The notes: generated from the letters alone by a model not told the origin. Counted from the stretch's first letter, positions 1-5,753 are shown. The stretch is DNA of 11,773 nt from Eubacteriales bacterium (GCA_030527765.1 JAUNAE010000043.1:5411-17183); one strand, 5' to 3'. A program made the numbers and translations.

Positions 1-2
1 AC

Positions 3-926
3 ATGATATTGAATTTTGAAACATATCCATGGATTGAATACATCATCAAAGCAGGTTTGCTGAATCTGGCAGCAGAAAAGATCGGAATGAGCTGGGGAAA
101 TATGGACATTGATACCAGTGAGAGGAAGTTAACAGCTGCTCTCGGCATCGATGGAAACCGGTTGAATCGTCTGAAACGGATGAATGGCGGATATGTGGCA
201 CTGGAATGGCTGAGATGGGAACAGGAACAGGAAAATGCAGGGCATCCGGTAAGAGTGACAGAAGAGAGTCTGATGATTCTGAAGAGAAAGAAAGTAGCAC
301 CAAGAGAATGCGTAGATATTCTTCGAGAACTAAAATCGGTGAACCGCATGGCCAATTATCTGAAGAAGCAGAGACAGACCGGATATAACACAATTGCTCT
401 CTGGAGAGATTATCTGCAGATGGCGGCCATGGAAGGAATGGATGTACAGGATGATATTGTTCGATTTCCGAAGAACTTGAAGGAAAGACATGATCAGCTT
501 GTGGAGATCAGGAATGCACGTGTGGAGAAAAAGAGATACGAAAAGCTGAATGCAGAGATCAGGAAACATCTTCCGGAAGTGAGGAGGATATTCTGGGAGA
601 CACCGGAATATATGTTTATTCCGGCAGGAAAGTGCGAGGAACTTATCCAAGAAGGAAGAACACTGCACCACTGTGTAGGAAGCAGCACTACATACATGAA
701 TCGAATGGCCGCAGGAACTTCCTGGATTGTATTTCTGAGAAGAAAAGACAATCTGGAGAAACCGTATTACACCTTAGAGGTGAGCATGGAGCCGGAAAAG
801 AACAACCAGATCCTACAGTGGTACTCAGAATACGACAGAAAACCGGACAAGCAGATCATAGAAAAGCTGCTGAAACGGTATAAAGCATTTTTAGATAAGG
901 GAATGAGAATACAGATTGCAATTTGA
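3..926 (+). CDS. PcfJ-like protein, C-terminal part (5' end probably outside the window)
   Basis: Recognised as a PcfJ-like protein from the block GRTLHHCVGSS (residues 218-228), followed by Tyr231, MAAG (235-238), a WIVFLRRKDN strand and the closing QWYSEYDRKP. PcfJ-like proteins are widespread in Firmicutes phages and conjugative elements; their biochemical role is not settled, and the invariant His-His-Cys block suggests a metal-binding or catalytic centre (inference). The N-terminal 200 residues are charged and helical with no motif I recognise. The first ATG lies at base 3 with no visible ribosome binding site because the window starts there. Phage members I know of are often longer, so this may be an internal Met of a gene starting upstream. 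Its TGA lies just before the ribosome binding site of the next gene, so the two are co-transcribed. Family confidence is high; the start is unknown. Confidence 0.8.
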   Translation: MILNFETYPWIEYIIKAGLLNLAAEKIGMSWGNMDIDTSERKLTAALGIDGNRLNRLKRMNGGYVALEWLRWEQEQENAGHPVRVTEESLMILKRKKVAPRECVDILRELKSVNRMANYLKKQRQTGYNTIALWRDYLQMAAMEGMDVQDDIVRFPKNLKERHDQLVEIRNARVEKKRYEKLNAEIRKHLPEVRRIFWETPEYMFIPAGKCEELIQEGRTLHHCVGSSTTYMNRMAAGTSWIVFLRRKDNLEKPYYTLEVSMEPEKNNQILQWYSEYDRKPDKQIIEKLLKRYKAFLDKGMRIQIAI

Positions 927-931
927 AGGAG
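926..931 (+). promoter_or_regulatory. Ribosome binding site that sets the next gene's start at 938
   Basis: AAGGAG overlaps the TGA of the PcfJ-like gene and sits 6 bases before ATG 938. A TTG at 923 would also open the following frame, but it lies before this site, so ATG 938 is preferred. Confidence 0.7.
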
Positions 932-937
932 ACAGAG

Positions 938-2218
938 ATGGAAGAATATACACAATTGACATTGGATGACTGGCTGATCATGAAGGATTCATTAAAACAG
1001 GATCTGGCCGGAGTAGCGGTTAGCTTTGTACGAATTGGTTACAAGCTTCGACAAATCGAGGAGCAGAAACTTTACGAGAAAGACGGGCATAAGAGCATTG
1101 CAGAATTTGCGGCAGCAGAATATGGATTGACAGCTTCAACGGTATCCAGATTTATAGCCATCAATAAAAAATACTCCATTGACGGGTATTCAGAACAGCT
1201 TCAGCCGGAATATGCCCTCTATGGCAGCAGTAAGCTGTCAGAGATGTTAACACTTCCTGATTCGGATATGGAGATGGTATCCCCGGAGATGAAGAAAACG
1301 GATATACGAGAGTTGAAGGCTTTCAACAAAGAAATCCCGTCTGCGGAGGAAGCAGATGAACTGGACAAAGTAATTCGAAATTTCTTCAAGGATAATCTCG
1401 AGATTTATAAAGAACTGCGAAGCAAAGACCTTTTTTCGGATGTACGTAAAGCAAAGGACCTTATCAATCCATCCGGAAGCAGAGTATACAGAAAAGGATT
1501 ATTCTTCCTGGCTATGCAGGATGGAGGCATTAAGGTTAAGAAATTCAGAGAAAATCCACAGGATCTTACATGGGAAGAGTTCTTGAGCAGAGCAGAAGCA
1601 CTCGAAGATATGGGGCAGGCTGCGGAAGAACCAGAACCGACAGAGAAAGACGTGACCATGGAAGCTTCGAAACAGGAAGAACCGCAGGAAGTGTTGGAAG
1701 TGCATGAGGAAGTGCAGAAGGAAGTCCGGACGGAGGCGAAGAATGATCATGAGACAAATACAGGAGATTCTCGAGACGCTGCGGAAGATCCGGCAGAGAC
1801 AGAGCTGGAAGAAAGAAACGCAGAAGTGGAAAAAGCCCCAGAAGAAACAGAAAAAATATCACAAGAGGAATCAGAAGAAAAGAATCCGGCAGCAGAACAG
1901 TATATGCCGAAACCAGTGGAAGTTCCGGAGAAAGAATCGGAAGAAGATTCGGGGGAGGGATCGGAAACGGGATCTGTAACTATTTCGGATTCGGAGAAAG
2001 TTGAACCTGAGAAAATTGCGCCGGCGCAAGAGATTTTGGATAAGCCATTCGGAACCAGAAAAGATTACCTGGATTCCCTTACCGCATTCGGAGCAGCAGA
2101 GTACCTTTGCAAAGAAACTCGAGAAGGAAACATGAGAGCCGAGTGGTTCTCATCAGATCTCAGAAAACTGGAAACCTATCTTCGGGAAATCGTCGATGAG
2201 AAAGGAAACACATTATGA
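938..2218 (+). CDS. Phage protein with conserved N-terminal domain, long acidic linker and conserved C-terminal tail
   Basis: The 426 aa product has three parts. Residues 1 to about 230 form a folded region with SFVRIGYKLRQIEE and an HTH-like stretch AAEYGLTASTVSRFIAINKK, a type common in Lachnospiraceae and streptococcal phages and conjugative elements. Bases about 1618-2035 encode a low-complexity linker very rich in Glu with Pro, Ser and Lys. The last 55 residues (from KPFGTRKDYLDSL) look folded again. The HTH-like block suggests DNA binding or a replication/partition accessory role, but that is inference and I give no function. The TAG/TGA layout is tight on both sides: the start follows AAGGAG, and TGA 2216-2218 overlaps the next ATG. 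A 14-bp GC-rich palindrome lies in the linker coding sequence. Confidence 0.8.
   Translation: MEEYTQLTLDDWLIMKDSLKQDLAGVAVSFVRIGYKLRQIEEQKLYEKDGHKSIAEFAAAEYGLTASTVSRFIAINKKYSIDGYSEQLQPEYALYGSSKLSEMLTLPDSDMEMVSPEMKKTDIRELKAFNKEIPSAEEADELDKVIRNFFKDNLEIYKELRSKDLFSDVRKAKDLINPSGSRVYRKGLFFLAMQDGGIKVKKFRENPQDLTWEEFLSRAEALEDMGQAAEEPEPTEKDVTMEASKQEEPQEVLEVHEEVQKEVRTEAKNDHETNTGDSRDAAEDPAETELEERNAEVEKAPEETEKISQEESEEKNPAAEQYMPKPVEVPEKESEEDSGEGSETGSVTISDSEKVEPEKIAPAQEILDKPFGTRKDYLDSLTAFGAAEYLCKETREGNMRAEWFSSDLRKLETYLREIVDEKGNTL
2016..2029. repeat. 14-bp perfect GC palindrome, copy 1 (inside a coding sequence)
   Basis: TTGCGCCGGCGCAA, preceded by AA, identical over 16 bases to the copy near 11360. It encodes Ile-Ala-Pro-Ala-Gln in the acidic linker of the gene at 938-2218. 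Confidence 0.8.
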
Positions 2219-2343
2219 GCGTGAAAACATGTGGAGAATGTCCGGATAACGATGACATGCTTTGCGATAGATTTGGATTCTACCCGGTGGAGGATGAAGA
2301 TCCCTGCCGGGCAGCAGAACAAAATGAGGATAATGAGCAATGA
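2215..2343 (+). CDS. Small Cys-containing protein, 42 aa
   Basis: The ATG at 2215 overlaps the preceding TGA (ATGA) and the frame runs 42 codons to TGA 2341-2343, which again overlaps the next ATG at 2340. The product begins MSVKTCGECPDNDD and has four cysteines (C6, C9, C17, C31), with CxxC at the front and an acidic tail, suggesting a tiny zinc-binding protein. An AAAGGAAA purine stretch lies just upstream. The coupled overlaps on both sides are the main reason to believe it is translated. I recognise no named family. Confidence 0.65.
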   Translation: MSVKTCGECPDNDDMLCDRFGFYPVEDEDPCRAAEQNEDNEQ

Positions 2344-2606
2344 GGAGAAGAGGGAAGACTACAAAAGAGCATAAGAAGACATGGTTTGAAATGACAGAAC
2401 AGGAAACAAACGCATTCAAACGAGAAACATGTCAGAAGTGTGAGCATGCCACCAATACATCACAGACGGTAGCAACACTGACATGCAGTTATTTTGAGGA
2501 TGAAGGCCACTGCAGACACTGCACACCGCTGGAATGCAAAGAAAAAGGATTCTATAAGCCGAAGGTGAGAAAAGGGCAGAGAAAATCCAGAATAGCTTTA
2601 ACATGA
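2340..2606 (+). CDS. Small zinc-finger-like phage protein, 88 aa
   Basis: The product has a basic N-terminus (MRRRGKTTKEHKK) and then six cysteines: C31xxC34, C49, C58xxC61 and C66. The pairs, with H57 and H60 next to the second, look like one or two zinc-binding knuckles. The C-terminus is strongly basic (KPKVRKGQRKSR), so nucleic-acid binding is plausible. Small proteins of this layout occur in early regions of Clostridia phages, but I know no assigned function. Translational coupling is likely on both sides: its ATG overlaps the upstream TGA and its own TGA overlaps the next ATG at 2603. Confidence 0.7.
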   Translation: MRRRGKTTKEHKKTWFEMTEQETNAFKRETCQKCEHATNTSQTVATLTCSYFEDEGHCRHCTPLECKEKGFYKPKVRKGQRKSRIALT

Positions 2607-2851
2607 AAGAAGGTATAAAGGTGAATCTACGACAGAAGAAAAAGAGATTCAAAAGGGTGTATGGGGAAAATCCACCGAAATGGATGTTGCTGGATCGTTT
2701 TGCAGTCACAGAAAAAGCATTCCGTGAGATGCAGAAAAAAATAAAACATGAGTGGAACATGAGCCAGAGAACGAGAAATATTGTGACTTGCACAAAGGTA
2801 TTAATGAAAAACCGAGCCAAGAGAATCCGATATAGAAGGAGCAGAAGATGA
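2603..2851 (+). CDS. Small, highly basic hypothetical protein, 82 aa
   Basis: The product is dominated by Lys and Arg at both ends (QKKKRFKR near the start, RAKRIRYRRSRR at the end), with a middle KWMLLDRFAVTEKAFREMQKKI that looks helical. No family is recognised; RNA or DNA binding would fit the charge but is inference. ATG 2603 overlaps the previous TGA. An alternative GTG at 2621 sits 7 bases behind a GAAAGAAGG ribosome binding site and may be the real start, giving a 76 aa product. The stop overlaps the ATG of ssb. Confidence 0.65.
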   Translation: MKEGIKVNLRQKKKRFKRVYGENPPKWMLLDRFAVTEKAFREMQKKIKHEWNMSQRTRNIVTCTKVLMKNRAKRIRYRRSRR

Positions 2852-3309
2852 ACAAAGTAGTATTAATGGGACGCTTGACCAGAGATCCGGAAGTAAGACA
2901 TACACAGGCAGCAGAAGGAGAACTTACAATCACCAGATATACACTGGCAGTAGATCGCCGAGGACGATCAAAAGAAGGGGAACAGAATGCAGATTTCATA
3001 ACCTGTGTATGCTTTGGAAGACAGGGGGAATTTGCTGAGAAATACTTCACGAAAGGGCTGAAGGTACTCATTACCGGCCGGATCCAGACGGGATCTTACG
3101 TGGATCGGGATGGTAAGAAGGTTTACACCACAGACATTGTAGTTGAGGAACAGGAATTTGCAGAAAGCAAGGCTGTCAGTCAGAGCCATACTGACGGAAC
3201 TGCATATGGAAATGCAGGACAGAGCCGGCCGACGGCAGCAGATATAAGTCCAGAAGATGGTTTCATGAATATCCCGGATGGGCTTGAAGAAGAACTGCCT
3301 TTCAGCTGA
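2848..3309 (+). CDS. ssb: Single-stranded DNA-binding protein (SSB)
   Basis: SSB coats single-stranded DNA during phage replication and recombination and recruits partner proteins through its C-terminal tip. The N-terminal OB-fold is clear: MNKVVLMGRLTRDPEVR at the start, then YTLAVDRR (31-38), DFITCVCFGRQGEFAEKYFTKG (49-70), LITGRIQTGSY (74-84) and YTTDIVVEEQEF (93-104). A polar linker of about 40 residues follows, ending in EEELPFS, an acidic tip of the DDLPF type (here with a final Ser). At 153 aa it has the usual length. ATG 2848 overlaps the upstream TGA, with GAAGGA about 8 bases before it. Confidence 0.97.
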   Translation: MNKVVLMGRLTRDPEVRHTQAAEGELTITRYTLAVDRRGRSKEGEQNADFITCVCFGRQGEFAEKYFTKGLKVLITGRIQTGSYVDRDGKKVYTTDIVVEEQEFAESKAVSQSHTDGTAYGNAGQSRPTAADISPEDGFMNIPDGLEEELPFS

Positions 3310-3326
3310 TGGAAAAGAGGAAAGCT

Positions 3327-3536
3327 ATGAATCATGAAGGATATAGAGATGAGACTGCTGAGCATGCTATAGCGCATGCGCGACACGTTACCAGAGTAGA
3401 AAGCTATGAGGATCCGGTACTGAATGATGTATCTGAAGCAGTGGACGTCGTGAAGAAGATATTTCACGCATACGGATTTGAAGTAGTAGGCAGGATTCGT
3501 CTCAAAAGCAAGAAAAATGGAAAAACCTATAAGTGA
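3327..3536 (+). CDS. Small conserved phage protein beginning MNHEGYRDETAEHAI
   Basis: The start at ATG 3327 is preferred because AGAGG lies 6 bases before it and because the opening MNxEGYRDxTAExAI is how I recall this small Firmicutes phage family starting. ATG 3309 in the same frame would add six residues and overlap the ssb stop. The 69 aa product has a helical, charged N-terminal half and a basic end (RIRLKSKKNGKTYK). The middle, VKKIFHAYGFEVVGRIRLK, looks like a helix and strand pair. Function is unknown. It sits between ssb and an HNH-like gene in the early operon. Confidence 0.7.
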   Translation: MNHEGYRDETAEHAIAHARHVTRVESYEDPVLNDVSEAVDVVKKIFHAYGFEVVGRIRLKSKKNGKTYK

Positions 3537-3588
3537 AGGAGAAAAGATGGAATTACCAAAAGACTGATTTGACGGAGGATATAACAGA

Positions 3589-3936
3589 ATGATGTTTCCG
3601 AAGAGGGATTTCAAGAAAAAGAGAAAGAAACATAAAGACAGCATTATGCAGCACAAGGATAGAAGATGTTATCTGTGCATGAAACTGGAAGATAACGATA
3701 CTTATCATACAGTTCTGCACGAACACCATGCATTCGGTGGAGCAAACAGAGATAATTCTGAGGCAGAAGGATTGAAAGTATATCTGTGTGTGAACCACCA
3801 TGTAAATGGTCCGGCAGCAGTACACAACAACCAAAAGAATATGCGCCTGATTCAGCAGGATGCTCAGAGAGCTTACGAGCGTACACATAGCCGGGAAGAG
3901 TTCATGGAACTGTTTGGAAGGAACTATCTGGAGTAA
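3589..3936 (+). CDS. HNH-like zinc protein, putative phage nuclease
   Basis: The 115 aa product has a basic N-terminus (KKKRKKHK) and a compact metal-binding layout: C27xxC30, E45-H46-H47 in LHEHHAFGGANR, then GLKVYLCVNHHVNGPAAVH with C67, H70, H71 and H79. Paired Cys zinc ligands plus an EHH/HH core match the HNH (beta-beta-alpha metal) type found in phage early regions, and a DNA-nicking or recombination role is likely but unproven. GGAGG at 3574-3578 precedes ATG 3589 by 10 bases. The family core could start at the internal Met at MQHKDRRC (residue 20). An in-frame ATG at 3547 with a better ribosome binding site is separated from this frame by one TGA (see findings). Confidence 0.75.
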   Translation: MMFPKRDFKKKRKKHKDSIMQHKDRRCYLCMKLEDNDTYHTVLHEHHAFGGANRDNSEAEGLKVYLCVNHHVNGPAAVHNNQKNMRLIQQDAQRAYERTHSREEFMELFGRNYLE

Positions 3937-3938
3937 GA

Positions 3939-3943
3939 GGAGG
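3939..3943 (+). promoter_or_regulatory. Ribosome binding site selecting a TTG start
   Basis: GGAGG ends 8 bases before TTG 3952, the right distance. The in-frame ATG at 3961 is 17 bases away, and ATG 3945 opens only an 8-codon frame, so the TTG is preferred. Confidence 0.6.
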
Positions 3944-3951
3944 AATGCGTT

Positions 3952-4395
3952 TTGGCCAACATGACTGCTGAAGCATACCTGAGACAAATAGGGAGAATAA
4001 AACGTGAGATGCAGGAACTGGAGGAGAAAATTGAAGAGGTGGGTGGAAGGGTGTATGGCATGATAGGGATCTCATACGACAAAGACAAAGTCCAGACAAG
4101 TCCGGCAAATCGTTTCATAGAGTCATTTGAAAAGCTGGATACCATCCGGACGCAATACCGCAAAAAACAGGCAACTCTGAACTATGCACAGGAAGTAATC
4201 AGATATCAGCTGGCAACTCTGGATCCACTGCAAAGAGAAGTGCTGAGGCTCATGTTTGTGGAAGGAGTGGATAGTTGTTATAGTGTTGCAAGGATTATGA
4301 AAATGCGGAAAATGGTAATTCAAGAGGCGAAGAAGAAAGGTCTGGAGGAATTGGCAAAAAGATACTCAAAAGAGTTCATACGCTTCAAAGATTGA
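3952..4395 (+). CDS. DUF1492/ArpU-type phage late transcription regulator
   Basis: The 147 aa protein has a heptad-rich N-terminal coiled coil (residues 5-30, RQIGRIKREMQELEEKIEEV), a middle segment, and a C-terminal sigma-70 region 4-like helix-turn-helix (about 85-135). The TLDPLQREVLRLMFVEG segment is the usual opening of that domain, followed by CYSVARIMKM as the recognition unit. Proteins of this plan (DUF1492, ArpU, RinA-like) sit at the end of phage early regions just before the terminase genes and activate late transcription. That is exactly the position here, with hicAB and a tRNA inserted between it and terS. Translation starts at TTG. The stop codon overlaps the -35 box of a strong promoter. 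Confidence 0.8.
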   Translation: MANMTAEAYLRQIGRIKREMQELEEKIEEVGGRVYGMIGISYDKDKVQTSPANRFIESFEKLDTIRTQYRKKQATLNYAQEVIRYQLATLDPLQREVLRLMFVEGVDSCYSVARIMKMRKMVIQEAKKKGLEELAKRYSKEFIRFKD

Positions 4396-4420
4396 CTGGG
4401 AACTCGAGAAATGCTATAAT
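4392..4420 (+). promoter_or_regulatory. Sigma-A promoter with extended -10 at the end of the late regulator gene
   Basis: TTGACT (4392-4397) and TATAAT (4415-4420) are separated by exactly 17 bases, and TGC directly before the -10 makes it an extended -10. The -35 box overlaps the stop codon of the regulator gene. The predicted start is near 4428, only about 10 bases before a terminator hairpin. Confidence 0.7.
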
Positions 4421-4437
4421 TTGCTACAAGTAGAAGT

Positions 4438-4469
4438 GGGTCAAGAAGAATCTTGATCCATTTTTGTTT
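4438..4469 (+). terminator. Rho-independent terminator
   Basis: GGGTCAAGA pairs with TCTTGATCC over 9 base pairs (one G-T) across an AGAA loop, followed by ATTTTTGTTT. It closes the early operon and also stops the transcript from the promoter at 4392-4420 after about 40 bases. Confidence 0.85.
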
Positions 4470-4488
4470 ACAAGACAAATTTCACAGA

Positions 4489-4507
4489 ATACACATTTTA
4501 TGCGTAT
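4489..4507 (+). promoter_or_regulatory. Upstream imperfect palindrome, candidate HicB operator
   Basis: ATACACAT-TTT-ATGCGTAT: 8-base arms with one mismatch and a 3-base centre, lying just upstream of the hicAB -35 box. It uses the same half-site as the palindrome at 4533-4551, with the two arms in the opposite order. Confidence 0.5.
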
Positions 4508-4514
4508 CAAAACA

Positions 4515-4543
4515 TTGACAGTCCTATTAAAAATGTGTATAAT
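4515..4543 (+). promoter_or_regulatory. Consensus sigma-A promoter of hicAB
   Basis: Perfect TTGACA (4515-4520) and TATAAT (4538-4543) with a 17-base spacer. The -10 box lies inside a 19-bp perfect palindrome, so a bound repressor would block RNA polymerase. The hicA start is about 25 bases beyond the expected transcription start. Confidence 0.9.
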
Positions 4544-4551
4544 ATACACAT
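4533..4551 (+). promoter_or_regulatory. Perfect 19-bp palindrome over the hicAB -10 box, probable HicB operator
   Basis: ATGTGTATAATATACACAT has 9-base arms around a single A. It covers the -10 and the predicted start region, the classic place for toxin-antitoxin autorepression. HicB here ends in a ribbon-helix-helix-like domain, which binds such sites; that it binds this one is inference. Confidence 0.7.
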
Positions 4552-4573
4552 AATTAAATAGGAGGAAGGATAT

Positions 4574-4747
4574 GTGAAAAACCGAGAACTAGTAAAAAAG
4601 CTAGAGAGCGCAGGTTTTATCTTTGTCAGGCACGGACATGATCACGATGTGTATCAACGAGGGAATGATATAGAGCAGGTGCCGAGACACAGAGAGATAA
4701 ATGAAAAGCTTGCAAGGGCAATCGTAAGAAAATGGGGGCTGAAATAG
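4574..4747 (+). CDS. hicA: HicA-type mRNA interferase toxin, GTG start
   Basis: The product of 57 aa has the HicA plan: an amphipathic first helix (KNRELVKKLESAGF), strand FIFVRHGHDHDVYQ, then a strand ending IEQVPRHREINEKLARAIVRKWGLK. HicA toxins cut mRNA with a catalytic His in the first strand turn; H24 in GHDHDVY is the likely equivalent, and VPRHREI is the usual second-strand block. The start is GTG 4574, 8 bases after GGAGG (4561-4565). An ATG at 4572 overlaps it but is followed at once by TGA. The gene precedes the HicB-like gene by 62 bases and lies in a cassette with its own promoter, operator and terminator. The small size, GTG start and overlapping ATG-TGA make it easy to miss. Confidence 0.88.
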   Translation: MKNRELVKKLESAGFIFVRHGHDHDVYQRGNDIEQVPRHREINEKLARAIVRKWGLK

Positions 4748-4809
4748 TCCCCGCCCATTCTCGAATCATAGGTCTGGTTAATCATGTCCTTTTTAAGGAG
4801 GCATAAATT

Positions 4810-5244
4810 ATGAGAACAATTTACCCTGTAATTTTTACGGAATCAGAGGGGAACATTTTGATTGAAGTTCCCGATTTGGGGATTCTGAGTGAAACAAATG
4901 AAGAGGGAAAAAGCAAAGGAACTATGGCAGATGCGATTGCCACGGCCAGAGATGCAATTGGGATTCATTGTATTTCGAAAGAGGATTGTGGACAAACTTT
5001 GCCAATACCGTCAGACATGATGACATTGGATGCATCAAAGGGAACTTTCGCAGATGAAGGAAAGAGTATAATTTCTCTGGTGGATGTAGATCTTGTTGAG
5101 TATAGAAGAAAAATTGATAATAGGTCTGTAAGGAGAAATGTTACATTACCGAATTGGTTGAATATCGAAGCTGAAAAAGCACACATTAATGTATCGAAAG
5201 TACTGCAAGACGCACTAATGACAACACTGGGAGTAAGTAAATAA
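4810..5244 (+). CDS. hicB: HicB-family antitoxin
   Basis: The 144 aa protein has the two HicB parts. Residues 1-60 form the partial RNase H-like domain (RTIYPVIFTESEGNILIEVPDLGILSETN, then ADAIATARDAIGIH) that covers HicA. Residues about 108-141 (RRNVTLPNWLNIEAEKAHINVSKVLQDAL) form a ribbon-helix-helix type DNA-binding domain. It should neutralise the toxin at 4574-4747 and, with it, repress the promoter at 4515-4543. An AAGGAGG site ends 8 bases before ATG. The stronger ribosome binding site and ATG start, against GTG for hicA, would favour antitoxin synthesis. A clean terminator follows 16 bases after the stop. Confidence 0.9.
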   Translation: MRTIYPVIFTESEGNILIEVPDLGILSETNEEGKSKGTMADAIATARDAIGIHCISKEDCGQTLPIPSDMMTLDASKGTFADEGKSIISLVDVDLVEYRRKIDNRSVRRNVTLPNWLNIEAEKAHINVSKVLQDALMTTLGVSK

Positions 5245-5260
5245 TTTGATTAAATTCGAG

Positions 5261-5290
5261 GGACATCTGGAAACAGGTGTCCTTTTCTAT
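5261..5290 (+). terminator. Rho-independent terminator of hicAB
   Basis: GGACATCTG pairs with CAGGTGTCC (9 base pairs, one T-G) over a GAAA tetraloop, followed by TTTTCTATT. It ends within two bases of the tRNA 5' end. Confidence 0.9.
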
Positions 5291-5291
5291 T

Positions 5292-5365
5292 GGACCTTTA
5301 TCTCAGAGGGTTAGAGGGACCGGCTCATAACCGGTATGTCCTGGGTTCGAATCCCAGAAGGTCCA
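5292..5365 (+). tRNA. tRNA with CAT anticodon (elongator Met or, more likely, Ile2)
   Basis: A full cloverleaf can be drawn: acceptor GGACCTT/AAGGTCC with discriminator A, D stem TCTC/GAGG, anticodon stem ACCGG/CCGGT with loop CTCATAA, a 5-base variable loop, and T arm CTGGG-TTCGAAT-CCCAG. The length is 74 bases; CCA is not encoded. The initiator type is unlikely because the anticodon stem lacks the three G-C pairs. C4 and C5 in the acceptor and the general likeness to Firmicutes Ile2 genes suggest a lysidine-modified tRNA reading ATA, a codon this region uses often (inference). It stands alone between the hicAB terminator and the packaging genes and has no convincing promoter of its own, so it may be cut out of a longer late transcript. 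Confidence 0.9.
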
Positions 5366-5390
5366 TAAACCGGCAGAGAAAGGAGAAACC

Positions 5391-5753
5391 ATGGATCTGT
5401 ATGAACGTTCAGAGAAGTACAAAAAGTTGATGGATACGGTCATAGAAGAACATGAAGATTTGGCATGGATTCAGGGGATGGTTTCGATTGACTGCCTGGC
5501 AGCAGACAAACAGAAGAAATCTGATGCAGGGTATGTTCTTGGAGAGTGCATTCGTGTAAAAGATGTATACAGGGAATATTGTCCGTATGACTTCCTGATC
5601 GTCATTTATGAAAAGAATTGTGCCGGAATGACAGAAGAACAGCTGAAGATTTTAATGTATCATGAATTGCTGCATGTGGATGTAGGAGAGAAAATGGGGA
5701 ACCGGTATATAGAATCCGCCCTCATAGCATTCAGGATTTCAGAACAATTATAG
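5391..5753 (+). CDS. Putative phage metallopeptidase, apparently frameshifted near the 3' end
   Basis: The frame has an AAAGGAGAAACC site before ATG and a clear zinc peptidase signature, HELLH at residues 91-95 followed by VDVG. This resembles the putative phage metallopeptidase family found just upstream of terminase genes, whose function in the phage is not known to me. The last residues (NRYIESALIAFRISEQL) do not look like the family. From about residue 103 the -1 frame reads EPVYRIRPHSIQDFRTI and continues to TGA 5792-5794, five bases before terS, which matches the end I expect for this family. Restoring one G in the run at 5696-5699 would give a 134 aa protein. Either a one-base deletion, a sequencing error in the G-run or -1 frameshifting explains it. 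The N-terminal half has no motif I can name. Confidence 0.75.
   Translation: MDLYERSEKYKKLMDTVIEEHEDLAWIQGMVSIDCLAADKQKKSDAGYVLGECIRVKDVYREYCPYDFLIVIYEKNCAGMTEEQLKILMYHELLHVDVGEKMGNRYIESALIAFRISEQL

Noticed and set aside
3372..3381. GCGCATGCGC palindrome
   Set aside because: Short, single and inside coding sequence (Ala-His-Ala-Arg region); no second copy found, and unrelated to the 14-bp repeat.
3547..3600. TGA read as an amino acid (code change)
   Set aside because: TGA is the normal stop for many genes here (for example PcfJ-like, ssb and minor capsid), so general reassignment is excluded; a single nonsense change is simpler.
3180..3987. Overlapping reverse-strand frames opposite ssb and the HNH-like gene
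   Set aside because: The products are hydrophobic shadows of purine-rich coding sequence and no reverse promoter was seen; the forward genes fully explain the region.
5210..5252. Possible promoter for the tRNA (ATGACA with AATAAT)
   Set aside because: Both boxes are weak, the spacer is 16, and the transcript would have to pass the terminator at 5261-5290.
5292..5365. tRNA as a phage or island attachment site
   Set aside because: It sits in the middle of the phage gene order, with no integrase nearby and no repeated copy of its 3' end seen in the window.
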